In this document: piece after piece, positions 26,215 through 34,966 of the stretch
Layout of the letters: every line of letters starts with the position of its first letter
Numbering within the stretch: position 1 is the first letter of the stretch
Assembly: GCA_020439025.1 (NCBI GenBank)
Contig: JAGQTO010000023.1
Coordinates: 1 to 38,852 of the forward strand
DNA from: Mycobacterium sp.
GTDB lineage: Bacteria; Actinomycetota; Actinomycetes; Mycobacteriales; Mycobacteriaceae
Direction of reading: 5' to 3'
DNA length: 38,852 nt
Notes under the pieces: generated by a model
Told to the model about the DNA's origin: nothing
Seen by the model: only the letters and a program-made list of their open reading frames with translations
Databases searched by the model: none
Program-made: the position numbers and the translations under genes

Positions 26215-26871
26215 ATGGGGTCACACCAATGCAGACACAGCGGGCGCCCCCGGATACCCGACCCGTCTTGGGCCACCTACCGGACAACGATCGGAGACAG
26301 ATCGGAGCTGTTCGGGAACCTTGCCGCAGCCTGGGCGCCGGCAACTGCGCTCTATCCTGGCTGCTATCTCGACCTCTCGCCCTCGACGGCGATTCCCGCA
26401 GTCACCTACGTAGACACCGACCGCCGCGCCGCCTGCTACTTCGGCTCTCACGACCGTGTCACCGCCGAGCTGCGAGGCCGTACCCGAGCCGGCATCGACC
26501 CGCACATTGAGTTTTTCCACAACGACTACACGACTGCCTTCGGCCTTGCCGAGGCGGCGTTCGACTTGCTGATTTCGCTCTACACCGGCCCGCTCTGGGA
26601 CCACTGCCGCAAGTATCTCAAGCCGGGAGGGCTGTTCCTGGCCAACGCAAGTCACGGTGATGCCAGCATCGCTGCACTCGACGCCCACCTCACCTTGGTT
26701 GCGGTCGCGCATGAGCCCGCCGCCGATCGCTACCACTTCGTCACCGACGAACTCGACAGCTACTTGCAGCCCAAGGTTCCGGCGGCTGCGGATCCAGATG
26801 CAATCAGGCGCAGTGGGCGAGGCATCACCTACAGCCGGTCCGCATTCGCATACCTGTTCCAACTGGCATGA
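26215..26871 (+). CDS. SAM-dependent methyltransferase-like protein with atypical N-terminus
   Basis: 218 residues from the ATG at 26215, two bases after the HNH stop; no clear ribosome binding site, so a later start is possible. The fold looks like a class I methyltransferase: VTYVDTDRRAACYF at about 62-75 resembles strand 2 with an acidic ribose-binding Asp, FDLLISLYTGPLWDHCRKYLKPGGLFLAN at about 120-148 resembles motifs IV-VI. The usual glycine-rich motif I is replaced by YPGCYLDLSPS, so SAM binding may be altered. I recall homologues annotated only as hypothetical or methyltransferase. Position right after the nuclease suggests co-transcription but not a proven joint function. It converges on aceA with a 37-base gap. 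Confidence 0.7.
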   Translation: MGSHQCRHSGRPRIPDPSWATYRTTIGDRSELFGNLAAAWAPATALYPGCYLDLSPSTAIPAVTYVDTDRRAACYFGSHDRVTAELRGRTRAGIDPHIEFFHNDYTTAFGLAEAAFDLLISLYTGPLWDHCRKYLKPGGLFLANASHGDASIAALDAHLTLVAVAHEPAADRYHFVTDELDSYLQPKVPAAADPDAIRRSGRGITYSRSAFAYLFQLA

Positions 26872-26908
26872 CCACATCCCGACGGTCTGTCCAGGCGGCT
26901 ACCGGGGC

Positions 26909-29194
26909 TCAGTCCTGCTTGCGAATCAGCTTCTGCAGCGCGACCCGGTCGGGATCCAGCAGTTCGGCGATGCGGGCCTGGTTGACGTCGGCCACGATGA
27001 TCTCGCCGACGTCTTTGTTGACGCCGCTGAAGATGCCGTGGGCCTTCATCTTCTCGGTCTGGTACTTGTTGTCCTCGGTGGGCGTGACGTAGTAGACGGC
27101 ATCGGCCTTGAATCGGTGCACCAGCCAGAGGTGAATGAGCGTCATGAGGCGCTTCTGCCGCAACTTGGCCGAGTAGGTGTTCTGGTCCCGGACGGTGAGG
27201 ATGCTGCGGCCGTGCCGGTCGGTGATCGGATCGAACACCACATCGGCCAGCTTCTCGCCGGCGGCGTCCCCGATGATGGCCAGCTCCAGCAGATCCGAAC
27301 CGGCCCGGTGCGGCCGAAGCTGCACCCGCAGCCGGTCGCCGAGCTGGTAGTACTCGCTCCACAGCGCCAGCCAGTCCTCGAGCAGTTTCTTGGGAACCTC
27401 GGTCTGCACCAGATGCTGAACCTGGGTCGAGCCCTTGCCCATCGCCTTGGTGGTCGCCGTGCGACCCGAGGACGCGGCCAGCGCAGCATCGCTGCGCGGG
27501 CCGCCCACCAGCGTTTGCGGTGTGCGGTAAGGGGATTCGATCAGTCGCATCTTGCGCTGCAGACGTGCCAGGGCGAGCATGCCGTCCTGGCGCAGGGCGG
27601 TGGCGAACTCCTCGGCGGCCACGCCGTCGATCTGGTGGCCGCCGTAGGTCATGAAGTTGAAGACGAACCCCATCTTCCCGAGTTCGACGGGGAAGGCGCG
27701 CATCTCGTCATCACTCATGCCGGTGGTGTCCCAGTTGAACGAGGGGGACAGGTTGTAGGCCAGCATCTTGTCCGGGTAGACCGCGTGCACCGCCTCGGCG
27801 AACTCGCGCGCGTCGGCCAGGTCGGCGGTCTTGGTCTCCATCCAGAGCAGGTCGGCGAACGGTGCCGCGGCCAGGGACTTGGCGATCGCGTAGGGAATCC
27901 CGCCCCGCACCTGGTAGTACCCCTCGGGCGTCCTGGACCGCTCGCAGTCCCAGGGTGCCTCGACGCCGAGTTCGCGGGCCTTCTCCATCGCCGCGTACAA
28001 CGATGCGGTCGCGGCGAACTCCGTCCACTCCGCGGGCTTCATCGACAGCGCCTCGCCCTCGGCCTCCTTGAAACGCAGGATCTCGGCCACAGCGTTGCCG
28101 TAGGTGTCCAGCCCGGCGTCGGATTGCCAGGCGTCGACGAACCGCGACTCGACGCCGTCGAAGAGGCCGTCGAGTGACTGCCCGGGATCCTTGGCCCAGC
28201 TCTCGGCGGCCTGGTCGACCAGCGCGGTGATTCCCCGGCTCTGCAGCCAACCTTCGGCGGCCGCATACTCGCCCTCGGGCAATGCGTAGAGCAGGTGACC
28301 GTTGAGTCCGGTCACCCCCCGTTCGTAGAACCGGCGCACCATGGCCAGGAAGCAGGCCTTGTACGGCGGAACCTCCAGGTTCGTCGCCCCGAGCAGGAAC
28401 GGCTGGTCGCGTTCGTCGGAGCGGCCGTCGATGAGGTTGGCCGCCTCGGCGTCGGTGCGCGCGACGATGATGCCCGGAACCCCCATGATGTCGAGCTGGA
28501 ACCGGGCGGCGTTGAGCCTCTTGATCTGCTCGTCGGAGGGCACCAGGACCTTGCCGCCCTGATGGCCGCACTTCTTGGTGCCCGGGCGCTGGTCCTCGAT
28601 GTGGTAGCCGGAAACACCCGCCTCGACGAAACGGCGGATCAGGTTGCGCACGTGTGGATCTCCGCCGTGGCCGGTGTCGGCGTCGGCGATGATGAACGGT
28701 CGGTAGTCGATGGCCGGCGTTGCGTTCCGTTGTTCGGGGGTCATCTGCAGCCGCAGGTACTGCTGATTCCGATCGGCGGTCAACAGGGCCCGGACCAGCC
28801 CCGCCGCCTCGTCGGGCACCTGGCTGAGCGGATAGCTGGCCAGATCCGGTCCGGGGTCTTCAGTGGTTGAGCCCTTGGCCGAGGTCGCCCAGCCGCCCAG
28901 GTAGATGCCCTCGATGCCGCACCGCTTCATGGTCACCGCCTGGCCCGGCGAGTAGGGGCCGAAGGTGGTGATCGACGCGCGCTGACCGAACAACTCGCGC
29001 AACCGTGCGTAGAACGCGGTGGAGGCTTCGCGGGCTACCGTGTAGTCGACCGGAATCGTGCCGCGCTGCTCGACCACCTGACGGGCGGTGTAAAGCCGGG
29101 TGATGCCCTCGAATCGGGCACTGTCAAAATAGCGTTGCGTCTCGGCGACCTGCTGGTCGAAGTCTGCGAGTTCCCCTGATTCGGAGATGGACAT
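26909..29194 (-). CDS. aceA2: Isocitrate lyase, long ICL2-type
   Basis: 761 residues from the ATG at 29194, with AAGGAG 6 bases upstream; the upstream Met at 29239 lacks such a site. The catalytic core includes [14 protein letters not shown], the signature KKCGHQGGK (active-site Cys), [18 protein letters not shown] and the later NLSPSFNW. It is much longer than the ~430-residue ICL1 and matches ICL2, which has an inserted helical region and a ~160-residue C-terminal domain (about 600-761). That domain is reported to mediate acetyl-CoA activation in M. tuberculosis ICL2. It splits isocitrate to glyoxylate and succinate (and methylisocitrate in propionate use) during growth on fatty acids. No malate synthase gene is in the window. 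Confidence 0.95.
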   Translation of the reverse strand: MSISESGELADFDQQVAETQRYFDSARFEGITRLYTARQVVEQRGTIPVDYTVAREASTAFYARLRELFGQRASITTFGPYSPGQAVTMKRCGIEGIYLGGWATSAKGSTTEDPGPDLASYPLSQVPDEAAGLVRALLTADRNQQYLRLQMTPEQRNATPAIDYRPFIIADADTGHGGDPHVRNLIRRFVEAGVSGYHIEDQRPGTKKCGHQGGKVLVPSDEQIKRLNAARFQLDIMGVPGIIVARTDAEAANLIDGRSDERDQPFLLGATNLEVPPYKACFLAMVRRFYERGVTGLNGHLLYALPEGEYAAAEGWLQSRGITALVDQAAESWAKDPGQSLDGLFDGVESRFVDAWQSDAGLDTYGNAVAEILRFKEAEGEALSMKPAEWTEFAATASLYAAMEKARELGVEAPWDCERSRTPEGYYQVRGGIPYAIAKSLAAAPFADLLWMETKTADLADAREFAEAVHAVYPDKMLAYNLSPSFNWDTTGMSDDEMRAFPVELGKMGFVFNFMTYGGHQIDGVAAEEFATALRQDGMLALARLQRKMRLIESPYRTPQTLVGGPRSDAALAASSGRTATTKAMGKGSTQVQHLVQTEVPKKLLEDWLALWSEYYQLGDRLRVQLRPHRAGSDLLELAIIGDAAGEKLADVVFDPITDRHGRSILTVRDQNTYSAKLRQKRLMTLIHLWLVHRFKADAVYYVTPTEDNKYQTEKMKAHGIFSGVNKDVGEIIVADVNQARIAELLDPDRVALQKLIRKQD

Positions 29195-29297
29195 GAGTGC
29201 TCCTTGTCGACCCGGACCGAGCTTTCGATGCAATTTCATCTAACCCTTCGCGGTTCGGTTCGCCCCGGTCGGGGTCGGGCAGCAGCGTCTGCGACGT

Positions 29298-29344
29298 CGC
29301 GGGGCCGGCGGCGCCCCCGTGAAAGGGGTGCCGCCGGCCCCGCG
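29298..29344 (-). terminator. Long GC-rich hairpin, probable terminator of the NlpC/P60-like gene
   Basis: Arms of 15 perfectly paired bases (29298-29312 with 29330-29344) continue as one G-T and four G-C pairs, making a ~20-bp stem with a 7-base loop (CGTGAAA). It lies 45 bases after the stop of the minus-strand NlpC/P60-like gene and about 100 bases before aceA2. No T-run follows, which is common for mycobacterial terminators. Confidence 0.7.
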
Positions 29345-29388
29345 CGGCCAGTATCAGGGTCGGTTGTGTGGCAGGGTCCGTGGTTCTG

Positions 29389-30132
29389 TCAGGCCGGCAT
29401 CGTCTCGACCACATCCGCACCCGGACCCTCCTGGGGAGCCGGTTCCACCGGGAAGGCCTCGGCGGGCGCCTCGGCTTCCGTGGGGCCATCGGCTTCTGCG
29501 AGGGCGGGCTCAGGGGATGTCGGCTCGGGGGCTGTCGGCTCAGGGCCCGGGAGCGGCCCTTCGACGGGTTCCATCGGAGCCTCCGGGGCAGCCGGGTCGG
29601 CCCCGGCGTCCGTTGCCGGTTCCCCTGCCGGAGGCGCGTCCGCGGCGGTGGGGTCGGCCTCCGCGGGCTCGGTCTCGGTGTTCATCTCCTGGGCCTCGAC
29701 CGGCAGGTACATGTGAACGGTGAACTGCGGCTGGTAGGCGCCCCCGCCGCCGACCCGCACGCCCGAGCCGCTTTCGCCGCTGGACACCGGGGTGCCGTCG
29801 GGCAGTGTCACGGCGGCGTGGGCGCTGTTCCATCCGATGACCACCGAGTTCGGCGCACTGCCGTAGTGGAAGCCCCGGGCCAGCAGGGCCGACTCCATGT
29901 TGCCGGTGTGGAACCTGCTGCCGAAAGCAGGCCGCCCGGAAGCCACATTGGCCACCCAGGACGCCAGCCCGGAGCAGTCCGTGCCCGCGGGCGTATCGCC
30001 ACCGGGAATGTACGGAGTACCCGAAACTTGCGAAATAAGCGACATGAGCGCTGCAAGAGCAAACATGGAAAAAACGCTAACAGCGAATATCAAATTATTT
30101 GAAAGCCTGTGTCTGGGCTCACTTTTGATCAT
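29389..30132 (-). CDS. NlpC/P60-like secreted protein with acidic Pro/Ala-rich tail
   Basis: 247 residues from the ATG at 30132 (frame open to 30234; neither start has a good ribosome binding site). A signal or anchor helix spans about 13-37. The catalytic-like domain starts at GTPYIPGGDTPAGTDCSG, with candidate nucleophile Cys53, followed by FGSRFHTGNMESAL and WNSAHAAVTLPDGTP with His105. This is the Cys-His layout of NlpC/P60 cysteine peptidases that cut peptidoglycan stem peptides. I recall the same domain in mycobacterial secreted proteins and mycobacteriophage tail or lysis proteins. From about residue 150 the tail is acidic and rich in Pro, Ala and Glu. The 5' end has much lower GC than everything around it. 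Confidence 0.8.
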   Translation of the reverse strand: MIKSEPRHRLSNNLIFAVSVFSMFALAALMSLISQVSGTPYIPGGDTPAGTDCSGLASWVANVASGRPAFGSRFHTGNMESALLARGFHYGSAPNSVVIGWNSAHAAVTLPDGTPVSSGESGSGVRVGGGGAYQPQFTVHMYLPVEAQEMNTETEPAEADPTAADAPPAGEPATDAGADPAAPEAPMEPVEGPLPGPEPTAPEPTSPEPALAEADGPTEAEAPAEAFPVEPAPQEGPGADVVETMPA

Positions 30133-30389
30133 GTTTGCACAGTTAGAATTGGAAAAGAGGCTTTGTTTCCAAGCGAATACGAAGCGTGATACTTCTCCGA
30201 TACAGCAAATCCACGATTGACCAGTGAATTCCACTTGGTCGTTGCCCTGCCGTTACCTTTGGCCGCCGTTTCCGGCAAGAGTGCCCGTACGCCGCCGGGT
30301 TTTGCCGACGTGTGCGCGCTCACATCCCGAATCGGGGCCGGTATCGCGCACCGTGCCCGCGCGACGGGGCCTTCGGGCAGGATGGCCCC

Positions 30390-31826
30390 ATGCGCGAGTA
30401 CCTGAAGTTCTACATCGACGGCCGCTGGGTCGAGCCCGTCGAACTGCGTGTTCTCGATGTCGAGAACCCGGCCACCGAGCAAGTGTGCGGCAGGATCGCG
30501 ATCGGCGCCTCGGCCGATGTGGACCGCGCCGTCGGGGCCGCCCGGGCGGCGTTCGTCAGCTGGTCGCAGAGCAGCCGTGAGGAACGGCTGGACCTGCTGC
30601 AGGCACTGCTGGGGGAGTATCAGCGCCGCGCCGGTGATCTGGCCGAGGCAGTGACCGAGGAGATGGGGGCGCCTCCCGCGCTGGCGGCGGGTCCGCAGGT
30701 GCAGATGGGAATCGGGCATCTGCGCACCACGATCGACCTGCTCAAGAAGTTCAACTTCTCCGAGTCCCGCGGCGCGACGCTGCTGGTGCGCGAACCCATC
30801 GGGGTGTGTGCGCTGATCACGCCCTGGAACTGGCCGCTCAACCAAATCGCCTGCAAGGCCTACCCGGCCCTGGCGGCCGGCTGCACGATGGTCCTCAAGC
30901 CCTCCGAAGTCGCCCCCTTCTCGGGGCAGATCTTCACCGAGATCGTCGAGGCCGCCGGGGTTCCCGCCGGGGTCTACAACATGGTGCACGGGGACGGCCC
31001 CGGGGTCGGGGCGGCGCTGTCGAGCCACCCCGGCATCGACATGGTCTCCTTCACCGGATCGACCCGGGCCGGCGTCGATGTGGCCCGCAACGCCGCGGCG
31101 ACGGTCAAGCGGGTGACCCAGGAACTCGGCGGCAAGAGCCCCAACATCGTCCTCGACGACGACTCGCTGGCCGGCAGTGTGGCGGCCGGTGTGGCCGCGA
31201 TGATGCTCAACACCGGGCAGAGCTGCAACGCCCCGTCCCGCATGCTGGTGCCGGCGGGCCGCATGGCCGAAGTGGTCGAGGTCGCCAGGGCGGCCGCCGA
31301 GCGGGTGCGGGTCGGGGATCCCGCCGATGCCACCGCGCTGGGGCCGGTCGCCTCGCGGGCGCAGTTCGACAAGGTCCAGCGGCTCATCCAGGCCGGGATC
31401 GACGAGGGCGCCGAACTGGTGGCCGGCGGCACCGGGCGGCCCGACGGGCTCGATACCGGTTATTACGTCCGGCCGACCGTGTTCGCCAACGTCGACAACG
31501 GCATGACGATCGCCCGCGAGGAGATCTTCGGTCCGGTGCTGTGCATCCTGGGCTACGAGGATCTCGACGACGCGGTGGCGACCGGCAACGACACCGACTA
31601 CGGGTTGTACGGATACGTCTCCGGTGCCGATCTCGACGAGGCCCGGGCGGTCGCACGACGGATCCGGGCCGGGACCGTCGCGATCAACCACGCCCTGGAC
31701 ATCAATGCCCCGTTCGGGGGGTACAAGCAGAGCGGAAACGGCCGGGAGTGGGGCGAATTCGGCCTCGACGAATACCTCGAGACCAAGGGCATCGTGGGCT
31801 ACGGGACCCCGGGTGCGGGAGACTGA
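30390..31826 (+). CDS. NAD(P)-dependent aldehyde dehydrogenase
   Basis: 478 residues from the ATG at 30390, with AGGA about 10 bases upstream; the longer frame from 30312 is less family-like. All aldehyde dehydrogenase landmarks are present: ITPWNWPLNQ near residue 149 (Asn oxyanion residue), KPSEVAPFSG (cofactor Lys), FTGSTRAG, general base Glu245 in QELGGKSPN, nucleophile Cys279 in TGQSCNAPSR and EEIFGPVL near 370. It oxidises an aldehyde to the acid in the cytoplasm. The subfamily resembles 3-succinoylsemialdehyde-pyridine-type or general aliphatic dehydrogenases; the real substrate cannot be told. The dtd gene starts 3 bases after its stop. Confidence 0.93.
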   Translation: MREYLKFYIDGRWVEPVELRVLDVENPATEQVCGRIAIGASADVDRAVGAARAAFVSWSQSSREERLDLLQALLGEYQRRAGDLAEAVTEEMGAPPALAAGPQVQMGIGHLRTTIDLLKKFNFSESRGATLLVREPIGVCALITPWNWPLNQIACKAYPALAAGCTMVLKPSEVAPFSGQIFTEIVEAAGVPAGVYNMVHGDGPGVGAALSSHPGIDMVSFTGSTRAGVDVARNAAATVKRVTQELGGKSPNIVLDDDSLAGSVAAGVAAMMLNTGQSCNAPSRMLVPAGRMAEVVEVARAAAERVRVGDPADATALGPVASRAQFDKVQRLIQAGIDEGAELVAGGTGRPDGLDTGYYVRPTVFANVDNGMTIAREEIFGPVLCILGYEDLDDAVATGNDTDYGLYGYVSGADLDEARAVARRIRAGTVAINHALDINAPFGGYKQSGNGREWGEFGLDEYLETKGIVGYGTPGAGD

Positions 31827-31829
31827 GCG

Positions 31830-32261
31830 ATGCGGGTGCTGGTCCAGCGCGTCACCTCGGCCGCGGTGCGGGTGGACGGCAGTGTCGTCGGCGCCGTGCG
31901 GCCGGAGACCCAGGGCTTGCTCGCGTTGGTCGGCGTGACCCATGACGATGACCCCGGCGTCGCCCGCCGGATGGCCGAAAAGCTCTGGCAGCTAAGGATT
32001 CTCGACAACGAGAAGTCCGCCTCCGACATCGGCGCTCCGATCCTGGTGGTGAGCCAGTTCACGCTCTACGCCAATACCGTCAAGGGCCGGCGACCGTCCT
32101 GGAACGCGGCCGCGCCGGCCTCGGTGGCCGAGCCCCTGGTCGAGGGCTTCGCCGAGGCGCTGCGCGCACTGGGCGCCGTAGTCGAGACAGGGGTGTTCGG
32201 CGCGCACATGGAGGTGGAACTCGTCAACGACGGCCCGGTGACGGTGCTCCTGGAGCTGTGA
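31830..32261 (+). CDS. dtd: D-aminoacyl-tRNA deacylase
   Basis: 143 residues, the normal length for this family, from an ATG with GGGAG about 8 bases upstream. It starts [17 protein letters not shown], as Dtd proteins do, and carries both active-site motifs: SQFTLYA near residue 75 and the C-terminal [11 protein letters not shown] with the cross-subunit Gly-Pro. It removes D-amino acids (and glycine from tRNA-Ala) wrongly attached to tRNA, acting as a homodimer in the cytoplasm. It sits in a short operon after an aldehyde dehydrogenase gene, with no obvious functional link. Confidence 0.96.
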   Translation: MRVLVQRVTSAAVRVDGSVVGAVRPETQGLLALVGVTHDDDPGVARRMAEKLWQLRILDNEKSASDIGAPILVVSQFTLYANTVKGRRPSWNAAAPASVAEPLVEGFAEALRALGAVVETGVFGAHMEVELVNDGPVTVLLEL

Positions 32262-32328
32262 GAGCCCGCCGAACTTGTTACCGTTCCGCGCCCCGGCGGG
32301 CGCCCTCGGCATGAGAAAGTGATCGCTT

Positions 32329-32889
32329 ATGCACACGCACAATTACGTCACCTATGAGGAATTCGGTCGTCGGTTCTTCGAGGAGGCGGTGACCGAGGAG
32401 CGTGTGGCCGCGGCGTTCGCCGAGATCGCCGGGGGAGACATCCAGATGGGCCCGATGGCCCAGGGGCCGGCCGGGCTCGCGAAGGTGACCGCCAAGGTCA
32501 ACATCCAGCAGCCGCATGTCCGGCGCAGCCTCGGGGACACCATCACCTTCGCCGTGCGCATCCCGCTGCTCATCGAACTGACCGTGGATCTGCGACTGGA
32601 CAAACAACGCTTCGCCGTCGACGGCGATATCGCGTTGCGGGCCACCGCGCGGGCCGCTGAGCCGCTGCTCATCGTCATCGACGTCGCCAAACCCCGGCCC
32701 TCGGACATCGCGGTGCACGTGACCTCCAAGTCGCTGCGGGGCGAGATTGTGCGGTTGATCGGCGGGATCGACACCGAGATCCGGCGGTTCGTCGCCGCCT
32801 ACGTCGCCGAGGAGATCGACAGCCCGGCCTCCCAGCAGGCCAAGATCATCGACGTCGCCAACCAGGTGGAAAGCTCCTGGGACGCCTGA
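32329..32889 (+). CDS. Conserved mycobacterial protein of unknown function
   Basis: 186 residues from an ATG with a weak GAGAAAG site. No signal peptide or membrane helix. The N-terminus (MHTHNYVTYEEFGRRFFEEAVTE) looks helical; the middle is rich in beta strands (ITFAVRIPLLIELTVDLRL, LLIVIDVAKPRPSDIAVHV) and the C-terminus is helical. This could be a lipid- or ligand-binding alpha/beta fold, but no motif shows activity. I have the impression of similar hypothetical proteins in mycobacteria. It follows dtd after 67 bases and may share its transcript. Confidence 0.8.
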   Translation: MHTHNYVTYEEFGRRFFEEAVTEERVAAAFAEIAGGDIQMGPMAQGPAGLAKVTAKVNIQQPHVRRSLGDTITFAVRIPLLIELTVDLRLDKQRFAVDGDIALRATARAAEPLLIVIDVAKPRPSDIAVHVTSKSLRGEIVRLIGGIDTEIRRFVAAYVAEEIDSPASQQAKIIDVANQVESSWDA

Positions 32890-32907
32890 AATCGAGAGCT
32901 TCCGGTC

Positions 32908-34005
32908 TCAGCTGAGATCCAGCGTCAGGTGCCCGCCCGCCGGCGCCCGCGACACGCAGACCAGCATCATGCCGGCTTCCCGTTCTCTGTCGGTCAGCAA
33001 GGTGTCCCGGTGCTGCACGACGCCGTCGATCACGCGGGTGCGGCAGGTGCCGCAGAAACCCTGCTGGCACGAGTAGGGCACCGGGATCCCTTCGCGCTGC
33101 AGTGCGCCCAGCAGAGTCTCGTCGGCGGCCACGCTCACCTCGACGGAGCCGACGCCGACGGTGAACGGCTCGCCGTCGATCACCGGAGCCGCGGCGAACC
33201 GCTCGAAGTGCAGTTCGACGTTGTCACGGCCGATCAGGCGCTCCCGGATCGCGCTGAGCATGTCGGCGGGGCCGCACGCGTAAACCGTTGTCCCATCGGG
33301 ACATTCGCCCAGGAGGTCATCTGCGGTGGGAACGCCCCGGACGTCGTCGGTGCGGATCTCGATGCGATCGCCGAATCGTCGCACCTCGTCGAGAAACGGG
33401 ATCGAGTCCGCGCTGCGGCCGACGTAGATCATCGACCAGTCCACGCCCAAGCGTTCGGCCAGTGCCAGCATCGGCAGGATCGGGGTGATGCCGATACCTC
33501 CGGCGATGAACCGCACCCGCCGGGTGGGTGACCCGTAGCCGGGAACACTGAACGGGAAGGCGTTGCGGGGACCGCTGGTGGTCACTGTCGCCCCCACCGG
33601 CAGAGCGTCGTGGACCTCGATCGACCCCCCGCCGCCGTCGGGAATGCGCCGGACCGCGATCCGGTAGCTGTCGGTGCGGCCGGGGTCTCCGCACAACGAA
33701 TACTGACGCACCCGCCCGCTGGGCAGATGAACATCCAGATGCGAACCGGGATGCCAGCCGGGCAGCCGGGCGCCGTCCGGCGCGGCCAGGGTCAGCGCCA
33801 CCACGTTCTCGTCATGGGCCACCACCTGCCGGCCCACCACGGAGAGAGTCAGCGTGTGGTGATGCTCGCGGGGCGGGACCGGGCGCCGCAGCCCGGTGAG
33901 GGCCCACAAGCCGGTGACCGTGGCTTCGGCCATGGCGAGAAGTGGGGTCGGTGCGGCGCGCAGGCCACGCAGGCGGTCAAGGGGACCGTTCAGATTCGGT
34001 GCCAT
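32908..34005 (-). CDS. Flavin- and 2Fe-2S-dependent oxidoreductase (oxygenase reductase, PDR-like)
   Basis: 365 residues. After about 45 N-terminal residues comes a ferredoxin-reductase flavin domain (RQYSLCGDPG near 119 binds the flavin), then an NAD-binding domain (FIAGGIGITPILPML near 185, YACGPADML near 260) and a C-terminal plant-type ferredoxin with Cys313, Cys318, Cys321 and Cys350. This order matches phthalate dioxygenase reductase-type enzymes, which pass electrons from NAD(P)H to an oxygenase. The N-terminal extension, which includes a fairly hydrophobic stretch (TPLLAMAEATVTGLWALTGL), may contact a partner or membrane. Its ATG directly abuts the stop of the PF10118 gene (TGAATG), so that protein is the most likely partner. 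Confidence 0.9.
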   Translation of the reverse strand: MAPNLNGPLDRLRGLRAAPTPLLAMAEATVTGLWALTGLRRPVPPREHHHTLTLSVVGRQVVAHDENVVALTLAAPDGARLPGWHPGSHLDVHLPSGRVRQYSLCGDPGRTDSYRIAVRRIPDGGGGSIEVHDALPVGATVTTSGPRNAFPFSVPGYGSPTRRVRFIAGGIGITPILPMLALAERLGVDWSMIYVGRSADSIPFLDEVRRFGDRIEIRTDDVRGVPTADDLLGECPDGTTVYACGPADMLSAIRERLIGRDNVELHFERFAAAPVIDGEPFTVGVGSVEVSVAADETLLGALQREGIPVPYSCQQGFCGTCRTRVIDGVVQHRDTLLTDREREAGMMLVCVSRAPAGGHLTLDLS

Positions 34006-34905
34006 TCAGACGTGCGCGGCGCGGGCGGCCGGGGAGCTGGCCAGATAGGCCACCGCCTGCGCGGTGGACCCGACCTCCAGCGGCGAGTAGTCGCGGCGGA
34101 AGTAGGCCAGCGTCGTCCTGCCGAACACTCTGCGGAACTCCGGGAGCAGCCCGAGTTTCGCATCGCGCATCCGCGACCGCTCCATCTGCCACCAGCTCAT
34201 CCGGGCGTCGGGATCGGTGCGGCACAGGTAGTAGGTAGCCCGCTCGAAGAACGAGTACATCAGCGTCGCGGCCATCGCCATGGCGCGGATGCGGGCCGGG
34301 TAGCTGTCGTGGAAGTAGGTGGCCACATCGTGGGCGACGCAGCGGTGCTCGACCTCCTCGGCGCCGTGCCAGCGGAACAGGTCGACCAGGGTGGGATCGG
34401 CGCCGAAGTCGTCCCATGCGGAGTTCAGTGCGAAGTCACCGAGCACGGCGGTGTAGTGCTCGATCGCCGCGATCACCCACAGGCGTTCGCACAGTTGGTT
34501 GTAGCGGCGCCGGGGGTCTGCTGACGTGCTGGGCGCCAGAATCTTCGCGACGACGTAGTCGACCTGTTTGAGGATCGGCTTCGGGTCCACGCCCTGGCGC
34601 TCCATGAACTCGTGCAACGCCCGTTCGTGGGTGTCGGCGTGCACCGCCTCCTGCCCGATGAACCCGCGCATGTCCTCGGCCAGGCGCTCGTCTTTGACCA
34701 GGGGCAGTGCCTCGTTGTAGGTCGCGACGAACCACCGCTCGGCGGCCGGCAGGACGACGTTGAGCAGGCTGACCATGTGGGAGGCCACCGGGTGTCCGGG
34801 AATCCAGTGCAACGGGGACTGTGAGACGTCGAAACCGACCTTGCGGGCCTGGATCTGCACCGGGCCGGGGTCTACTTCCTGGGCGAAACGACGTGGTCGC
34901 AACAT
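34006..34905 (-). CDS. PF10118 'metal-dependent hydrolase' family protein, possible diiron enzyme
   Basis: 299 residues from the ATG at 34905, with GGGAGGT 5 bases upstream; an ATG at 35037 opens a longer frame without family character. It is mostly alpha-helical, with several Glu/His pairs spaced as in di-metal helical bundles: FIGQEAVHADTHERALHEFM, IAAIEHYTAVLGDFALN and WHGAEEVEHRCVAHDVATYF. Pfam calls the family a predicted metal-dependent hydrolase, but the ExxH pattern and the reductase encoded right after it suggest a diiron oxygenase or hydroxylase. Substrate unknown, possibly a lipid or hydrocarbon, as an inference from other diiron enzymes. Confidence 0.83.
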   Translation of the reverse strand: MLRPRRFAQEVDPGPVQIQARKVGFDVSQSPLHWIPGHPVASHMVSLLNVVLPAAERWFVATYNEALPLVKDERLAEDMRGFIGQEAVHADTHERALHEFMERQGVDPKPILKQVDYVVAKILAPSTSADPRRRYNQLCERLWVIAAIEHYTAVLGDFALNSAWDDFGADPTLVDLFRWHGAEEVEHRCVAHDVATYFHDSYPARIRAMAMAATLMYSFFERATYYLCRTDPDARMSWWQMERSRMRDAKLGLLPEFRRVFGRTTLAYFRRDYSPLEVGSTAQAVAYLASSPAARAAHV

Positions 34906-34966
34906 TGCACACCTCCCGTTAGGGCCTGCCCCGAAGTCTAGCGGCCGGGCGGTCGTATTTGGGCCG

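Noticed and set aside
25430..26871. Restriction-modification system
   Set aside because: The HNH protein is membrane-anchored with possible disulfides and the partner lacks a normal SAM loop and target-recognition domain.
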